From Chloroflexota bacterium (GTDB lineage: Bacteria > Chloroflexota > Chloroflexia > JAMDCE01), in NCBI GenBank assembly GCA_023489135.1, contig JAMDCE010000319.1, positions 1 through 5,570 on the forward strand: DNA of 5,570 nt, in the 5' to 3' direction. Below are positions 1-3,271 of the stretch, in pieces. Each line of letters begins with the position of its first letter. Position 1 is the stretch's first letter. The position numbers and the translations under genes were made by a program. The notes beneath the pieces were generated by a model. That model did no database searches, was not told the DNA's origin, and worked only from the letters and a program-made list of their open reading frames with translations.

Positions 1-15
1 ACGCTCTTCCGATCT
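1..15 (+). other. Illumina sequencing adapter remnant (not genomic)
   Basis: The first 15 bases, ACGCTCTTCCGATCT, are identical to the 3' end of the standard Illumina TruSeq/universal adapter, and the aminotransferase reading frame begins immediately after them. This is an untrimmed adapter at a contig end, so these bases should not be treated as organismal DNA. The codon at 15-17 is partly adapter, and the first fully trustworthy codon is at 18-20. No reverse-complement copy is visible at the right edge. Confidence 0.93.
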
Positions 16-176
16 TCACCTCGCCCGTGGGGGCGATTCAGCACCGGGATACTCTAGTCACGATTAACGGAGGAGAAACCGGCCCCTTCTCGCGCAAGCT
101 GTACTCGGAGATTACGGCCATCCAGTATGGGGAGAAGGAAGACAGGTTCGGCTGGTGCTACGCCATCGAACCGTAG
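16..176 (+). CDS. ilvE: Branched-chain amino acid aminotransferase, C-terminal fragment (5' end cut off)
   Basis: Fold-type IV PLP enzyme that transfers the amino group between glutamate and the keto acids of leucine, isoleucine and valine in the cytoplasm. It catalyses the last step of branched-chain amino acid synthesis or the first step of their breakdown. Only the last 52 codons (18-173) and the TAG stop at 174-176 are present. The residues read SPVG, then an ING..G segment, then S.KLY, IQYG, ED and FGW, in the order found at the C-terminus of the Bacillus/mitochondrial type of BCAT (ilvE_II). The E. coli type has a different tail. The PLP lysine and all upstream motifs are missing because the contig ends in adapter, so this is an assembly truncation and not a pseudogene. 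It converges on the HgdB-like gene, with stop codons 6 bp apart. A likely intrinsic terminator follows at 205-227. A related class IV aminotransferase is the main alternative. Confidence 0.85.
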
Positions 177-182
177 CAGTCT

Positions 183-2348
183 CTAACGGGAAGGAATTCC
201 AAATAAGCGCCTACCAGGGGCGCTTTTGCCATGGCCCTGCTTACGCCGCTCTAAGAAGTCGACGAAGGCCTCCAGGCGGGTGATGAACCCGGCCCGGCCC
301 GTCTGTTCGTCCAGAATAAGGCTGAGGACCGGAACGTCGACGTTCCGGCGTAGCTTCGGCAAGATGTTCTGCGCCACCACCTCCGGCGTACAGGTGAAGG
401 GAGCCAGGTGCACCACCCCATCATAGCCGTCTTCGTGGGCCATGGCCGTCTGCCCTAACGTCTCCCCCGACCAATACTGCAGGTAGGGTTTTTCGGCCCG
501 CCGTATCCGGGCGCTATGCCCCAGGCCAAACATTTGGAGGAATAGCTGAGGTCCGAGGGTAAGCCACTGGCTAACTTGCTCGGACCGATTGGCCTCCACA
601 CCGAGCTTACCCAGTTCGATTTCCACATCTTGATTTATGTAAGGTTCCTGAACCACGTAAATCTCGCCCACGACGCAAATCTTGATGGGGACTTTCCCCC
701 TATCCATGGGGACATTGTCTAGATCGGTCAGGAACTTTTTCTTCATTCTTTTCAGTTCACCGCGGGTCGTAACCTGGCCGATTTGATCCAGAGCTTCCTG
801 CCAGATCCTGGTCGCCAGCCCCGGCCTGACCTCCCTGGCCCGCACGTACTGAACCTTTCGCTCGATCTCGTCGACGTCTCTTAGCACCGCCAACGCCATC
901 TGAACGGTGGCAAAGCAATCGCGCCAGGACGCGCCGGAGAGGTCCTGCACGATCTTTATCATCCCTTTGACCGCCCGCCCCTGGATCTCGGGCAAGCCCA
1001 ACTGGAATTTATACCCGAGGTCGCGCAGCACCTGCTCCTGGAGTTTGTGATAGTAACCAAAGCGGCAGTTGTTGGGGCCTCGGAGAAGCAAGAGCGTGTT
1101 GGCACCCATCTCCAGGGCCTCGATGTAGTTGCCCAGTATGAGCTTGTAGGGAATGCAAGCCCACTCAGGCGAGTATTTGGAGGCCATCTCCAGGGATCGC
1201 TTACTGCAGGGCGGCGGAACCACCAGGTCCATGCCGAGTCGGTTGAAAGCCACTTGTACGGGGACGTGGACGGTGCCCATATGCGGAAAGGTTATCTTGA
1301 TCGGCTCACTAATTCCCGAGCTGTGCCTGATCAGGGTCAGCGGCGCTTTGTTGAGCCTGGCTTCGCTAGCCTTGACCCGCTTGAGCGAATCGACGAAGGC
1401 TTCCAGGCGGGTGATCAGCCCGGCGTCGGCGGTGTGCTCGTCAATATTCAAGGAAAGAAGGGGGTGGCACCGGCTGCGATTCACCGTCCGCTGCACGGCG
1501 TCAATCATAAGCGAATCTGGGCCGCAACCGAAAGCCGTCACCGCAATCACTCCGTCGACTTCGTCGCTGGTCAGGTAGTGACCGGCAGCGCCGGTAATCT
1601 CCCTCTCCGTCATCCAGTAGGGTTCGCCAATCACCTGCTGGACGCCAGCGTCCAGCTCGGCTTTACTCGCCGCCTCGGCGGTGACGACCTCAGCGCCCAG
1701 GCCGCGGAGCTTGCCGACCAAGCCGTGGACGAGGTAGTCGTCGTAGACATTGTAAGGATGGCCAAGGACCGCCACGCGCGGACCCTTGTCGCCGTGACCA
1801 TTTGACCGACTACCTTCATCACCATTGGCGCCGTTGTCCAACCGCTTGATAGCCTCGATTGGCATCAGGCCCCGGGCTAGAGCGGAATCATAGCGTTTTT
1901 GAAGGGCCAAACCGGCCTCCATGGCCGCCTCCGTCCGCCGCTTGTCCGCACCGAGGCGCTTGCCAACGGAGAAGATCTCTTTGAGCACTGCGCCTTTGCC
2001 AAGATTGATGTCGAAGCAGAAGTCCAGAAGCGGGGGATGGTCTCTGATGGCACCTCTCACCATGTCAGGAAGGGCGAAGAGTTTGACACAATTGTAGAGA
2101 TTTGGCTCGACGCTGCGGACGCTGGGAACGAGGACGTAGTCGACCTTATCGCGAAGTTCGAGGACGTGCCCAAAGTAGGCTTTGATAGGAAGGCAAGTCT
2201 CGGCAACGGCGCAATCCAAACCTCGGGCCATAATGGCGCGGTTGGTGGGTTCGGATAGAACAATTTCGACGTCGAGGGCTTCTAAGAAAGCTTTCGCGAG
2301 TGGATAGTATCGGAAGTAGTGTAACGCTCTGGGTATGCCTACCCTCAC
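183..2348 (-). CDS. Fused acyl-CoA dehydratase activase-related (DUF2229) / HgdB-like iron-sulfur protein
   Basis: 721 residues, starting at GTG (2346-2348) with GGAGG 11 nt upstream; it is the first usable start after an in-frame stop. Residues 1-160 resemble DUF2229 (CoA enzyme activase-related): VGIPRAL at 3-9, then Cys46 and Cys52 in GLDCAVAETCLP. A hydrophilic Gly/Asn/Asp-rich linker (171-190) leads to a Rossmann-like part, 190-320, with GCGPD (Cys275) and DEHTADAGLITRLEAFVD (303-320). After a 30-residue linker, the second half begins at KITFPHMG (351-358), the usual start of the separate HgdB-like partner. It carries PPPCSKR (Cys381), WACIPYK (Cys398) and NNCRFGYY (Cys428), then GEIY (561-564), FTCTPE (Cys653) and DEQTGRAGFITRLEAFVD (680-697). 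In 2-hydroxyacyl-CoA dehydratases such cysteines ligate [4Fe-4S] clusters. Cluster binding here is inferred, and the substrate is unknown. The ATPase (BadF/HgdC) domain found in the giant relatives is absent. Probably cytoplasmic and co-transcribed with the DUF2007 gene 105 bp upstream. The last 20 residues look unconserved. Confidence 0.88.
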   Translation of the reverse strand: MRVGIPRALHYFRYYPLAKAFLEALDVEIVLSEPTNRAIMARGLDCAVAETCLPIKAYFGHVLELRDKVDYVLVPSVRSVEPNLYNCVKLFALPDMVRGAIRDHPPLLDFCFDINLGKGAVLKEIFSVGKRLGADKRRTEAAMEAGLALQKRYDSALARGLMPIEAIKRLDNGANGDEGSRSNGHGDKGPRVAVLGHPYNVYDDYLVHGLVGKLRGLGAEVVTAEAASKAELDAGVQQVIGEPYWMTEREITGAAGHYLTSDEVDGVIAVTAFGCGPDSLMIDAVQRTVNRSRCHPLLSLNIDEHTADAGLITRLEAFVDSLKRVKASEARLNKAPLTLIRHSSGISEPIKITFPHMGTVHVPVQVAFNRLGMDLVVPPPCSKRSLEMASKYSPEWACIPYKLILGNYIEALEMGANTLLLLRGPNNCRFGYYHKLQEQVLRDLGYKFQLGLPEIQGRAVKGMIKIVQDLSGASWRDCFATVQMALAVLRDVDEIERKVQYVRAREVRPGLATRIWQEALDQIGQVTTRGELKRMKKKFLTDLDNVPMDRGKVPIKICVVGEIYVVQEPYINQDVEIELGKLGVEANRSEQVSQWLTLGPQLFLQMFGLGHSARIRRAEKPYLQYWSGETLGQTAMAHEDGYDGVVHLAPFTCTPEVVAQNILPKLRRNVDVPVLSLILDEQTGRAGFITRLEAFVDFLERRKQGHGKSAPGRRLFGIPSR
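205..227 (+). terminator. Intrinsic terminator of ilvE, lying inside the opposing gene
   Basis: AAGCGCC (205-211) and GGCGCTT (219-225) form a perfect 7-bp stem with a 7-nt loop, ending in four T residues at 224-227 on the + strand. It begins 29 bp after the ilvE stop, a normal place for a Rho-independent terminator, although the T run is short. On the - strand the same hairpin is followed by TATTT, a weaker tract. The - strand gene's stop lies beyond the hairpin at 183-185, so efficient termination in that direction would leave a message without a stop codon. The hairpin arms encode residues of about 708-715 of the opposing protein. Confidence 0.65.
259..284 (-). repeat. Internal repeat copy B (encodes second ITRLEAFVD)
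   Basis: This 26-bp stretch matches 1390-1415 at 25 of 26 positions. It encodes the ITRLEAFVD motif near the end of the second half of the fused HgdB-like protein. It marks the structural duplication of the protein at DNA level, while surrounding sequence matches less well. Confidence 0.8.
1390..1415 (-). repeat. Internal repeat copy A (encodes first ITRLEAFVD)
   Basis: Partner of the copy at 259-284, differing at one base (T instead of C on the + strand). It encodes ITRLEAFVD at residues 312-320, at the end of the first half of the fused protein. The two copies lie 1131 bp apart in the same orientation. Confidence 0.8.
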
Positions 2349-2359
2349 AACAATAGTTA

Positions 2360-2364
2360 CCTCC
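2360..2364 (-). promoter_or_regulatory. Shine-Dalgarno site for the HgdB-like fusion gene
   Basis: GGAGG on the - strand, 11 nt before the GTG at 2346-2348. The spacing is longer than ideal but acceptable. It supports the GTG start, since no ATG, GTG or TTG occurs in frame between the upstream in-frame TGA and this GTG. An ATT codon two codons earlier would have tighter spacing but is a very rare start. Confidence 0.6.
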
Positions 2365-2453
2365 GCTGTGGTTTCGGTGGCTACCTGGTTTCTGAGGAGC
2401 CCAGTCGTACGCGAGACTCACTCGGAGATCCTGTCTTTCCAGGCGAACGACGC

Positions 2454-2807
2454 TTAGATGTCTAATCCGTCTAGCAATTCTGCGGCTTTCTCGCGGCAGG
2501 ATTCAGGTACGAGCAACCTGACCTCACCCAGTCCGTCCACGATGAAACCGTAGACTCGCCCAGCTGACTCGTACTTGAGGACAACTGGGATTCCCTCGCT
2601 CTCCAACAGCCCTTTGACTACCTGGGCTCTCATTTCTCCCGCGGTCACATAGGCGACGACGAGGTTCTTCGAGACTGAGTCTTTCACTTCTCTTGGTCTC
2701 CGCAGAGCGCTACTGGGCGCGGTTCCGGCTAGGAGGGTCGCACCACAGAGCCTGCACGTGCCGAAAGCCTGTTGATCGTCCTCTTCGCAATGGATGCAGA
2801 ACGTCAT
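2454..2807 (-). CDS. Zinc-ribbon plus DUF2007 domain protein
   Basis: 117 residues, ATG start with AGGAG at 2814-2818 and a 6-nt spacer, which is a strong ribosome binding site. Residues 1-25 form a short zinc-ribbon-like knuckle with Cys4-x2-Cys7 and Cys18-x2-Cys21, probably binding one zinc ion. Residues 47-115 match the DUF2007 pattern (putative signal-transducing protein): VVAYVTAGEMRAQVVKGLLE, then EGIPVVLK, a GxVYGFIVDGLGEVRLLVP strand pair, and a C-terminal helix EKAAELLDGL. No membrane segment or signal peptide is seen, so it is cytoplasmic. The family's biochemical role is not established; a ligand-binding or regulatory/adaptor role is only a guess. It is the first gene after the promoter at 2926-2953 and precedes the HgdB-like fusion by 105 bp on the same strand with no terminator seen between them, so the two are likely an operon. 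Confidence 0.88.
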   Translation of the reverse strand: MTFCIHCEEDDQQAFGTCRLCGATLLAGTAPSSALRRPREVKDSVSKNLVVAYVTAGEMRAQVVKGLLESEGIPVVLKYESAGRVYGFIVDGLGEVRLLVPESCREKAAELLDGLDI

Positions 2808-2919
2808 CTCGCTCTCCTCTCGGAGGCCTCACGGGCCTCATAACCGAAGCGAAATAGGCGGCCTGAAAGCAGAAGCGAGACCGTTTACCCGGACAGGGCC
2901 CTACGGGGCGCCGCCTCAT
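2808..2919 (-). promoter_or_regulatory. Structured 5' leader of the DUF2007 operon
   Basis: Between the predicted transcription start near 2919 and the ATG are about 112 nt with several inverted repeats: AGGCGGC (2856-2862) with GCCGCCT (2910-2916), GCCC/GGGC around a CGTA loop near 2897-2909, and the hairpin at 2823-2839 next to the ribosome binding site. No known riboswitch consensus was recognised. The structure could affect translation, but GC-rich leaders often show chance pairing. Confidence 0.35.
2823..2839 (-). repeat. Perfect inverted repeat just upstream of the ribosome binding site
   Basis: GAGGCC (2823-2828) and GGCCTC (2834-2839) form a 6-bp all-matched stem with a 5-nt loop. 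In the - strand transcript it lies immediately 5' of the AGGAG that serves the DUF2007 gene (4 nt between). It could influence ribosome access; there is no T run, so it is not a terminator. Confidence 0.5.
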
Positions 2920-2925
2920 AAAGAC

Positions 2926-2953
2926 ATTATAACACAGGCGAACTGGGAGACAA
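2926..2953 (-). promoter_or_regulatory. Sigma-70-type promoter with extended -10
   Basis: On the - strand, TTGTCT (2948-2953) and a perfect TATAAT (2926-2931) are separated by 16 nt, and the -10 is preceded by TGT, giving the extended TGnTATAAT form. The -35 matches TTGACA at four of six positions. Transcription would start near 2919 and read the DUF2007 gene and then the HgdB-like fusion. This is the best promoter I can see in the window, and it stands in an otherwise GC-rich region. Confidence 0.72.
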
Positions 2954-2971
2954 AACGACCGAAAGCCCAAA

Positions 2972-2981
2972 GTTCAAACGG
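2972..2981 (+). promoter_or_regulatory. Half-site matching the 18-bp palindrome
   Basis: GTTCAAACGG here is identical to 3082-3091, the right half of the palindrome plus one base. It lies 18 bp upstream of the -35 box of the DUF2007 promoter, a position where an activator or repressor could act. A 10-bp match can arise by chance, so the regulatory role is only a suggestion. Confidence 0.3.
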
Positions 2982-3004
2982 GCGTGAGAATCCGCAATAG
3001 GTGC

Positions 3005-3031
3005 ACCACAGAGGCACCGAGAATGCAGAGG
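3005..3031. repeat. Possible copy of a dispersed intergenic repeat (ACCACAGAGGCAC type)
   Basis: The stretch begins ACCACAGAGGCACCGAGA and continues into ATGCAGAGG. From memory it resembles a purine-rich repeat of the form CCACAGAGGCACAGAG that recurs between genes in many environmental bacterial genomes. Only one imperfect copy is in this window, so repetition cannot be shown from the sequence itself. Confidence 0.3.
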
Positions 3032-3041
3032 GGTTAAGGGT

Positions 3042-3065
3042 TGCCAGACAACCGAAGTTGTGGCA
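3042..3065 (-). other. Hairpin with C(UUCG)G tetraloop
   Basis: On the - strand, TGCCACAAC pairs with GTTGT and GGCA around a TTCG loop closed by C-G. This gives 9 bp with one 2-nt bulge (CT at 3046-3047). C(UUCG)G is an exceptionally stable RNA loop and occurs only in the - strand transcript. It lies 207 nt past the surface-protein stop and 89 nt before the -35 of the next operon. There is no following T run, so it may be a 3'-end stabiliser or a Rho-dependent boundary rather than a classical terminator. Confidence 0.45.
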
Positions 3066-3072
3066 GCAGAAA

Positions 3073-3090
3073 CGTTTGAACGTTCAAACG
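3073..3090. promoter_or_regulatory. 18-bp perfect palindrome, candidate operator
   Basis: CGTTTGAACGTTCAAACG is its own reverse complement over all 18 positions; the symmetry breaks at the next pair. The dyad, with TTGAACGTTCAA at its core, is typical of a dimeric repressor site. Its right half recurs at 2972-2981, 110 bp away, nearer the promoter. Alternatively it is one unit of the GTTCAAACGTTC-type intergenic repeats I recall from some environmental genomes. No regulator gene is in the window. Confidence 0.45.
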
Positions 3091-3271
3091 GTGCAGCCCG
3101 GTTGACTGGGGACCGAACCAGCGGATAATACAGGCCGGGTCCGCCAATGTGGACAGGCTGGACGATCCCGTTGGTGGCAAAGGAGATGGCGGAGTTACCA
3201 AACCTACGCTTTGCCGAACCAAATCGCAGGCAATGCACTCCAGGCTTTATGCCCGCCCGCACAAAAGCATG

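Larger units (their letters stand above)
2954..3271. other. Intergenic region between the surface-protein gene and the DUF2007 operon
   Basis: 318 bp without a credible gene. It holds the half-site at 2972-2981, a possible interspersed repeat at 3005-3031, a UUCG-capped hairpin at 3042-3065 and an 18-bp palindrome at 3073-3090. In 3092-3271 I see no clear signal, including no T-rich intrinsic terminator right after the surface-protein stop. A 111-codon open frame crosses the region but lacks gene-like features. Confidence 0.7.

Noticed and set aside
1047..1805. 252-codon open frame on the + strand
   Set aside because: It lies wholly opposite the well-supported HgdB-like gene, its protein has no family resemblance that I can see, and it has no ribosome binding site worth noting. 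It is a shadow of GC-rich coding sequence.
1899..2258. 119-codon open frame on the + strand
   Set aside because: Antisense to the DUF2229-like part of the fused gene, where the real frame has clear family motifs; no independent support.
183..2348. Assembly misjoin of two separate genes
   Set aside because: The frame runs through an ordinary-looking linker with no stop, and both halves keep family order and orientation; the fusion reading is simpler, though only read mapping could prove it.
2808..2919. Known riboswitch in the DUF2007 leader
   Set aside because: Inverted repeats exist, but no recognised aptamer core (such as T-box, SAM, TPP, cobalamin or glycine) could be identified.
2927..3262. 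111-codon open frame on the - strand through the intergenic region
   Set aside because: It starts at GTG with no clear ribosome binding site, runs across the palindrome, the hairpin and the promoter, and encodes no recognisable domain. Its FERSNV segment is just the palindrome translated.
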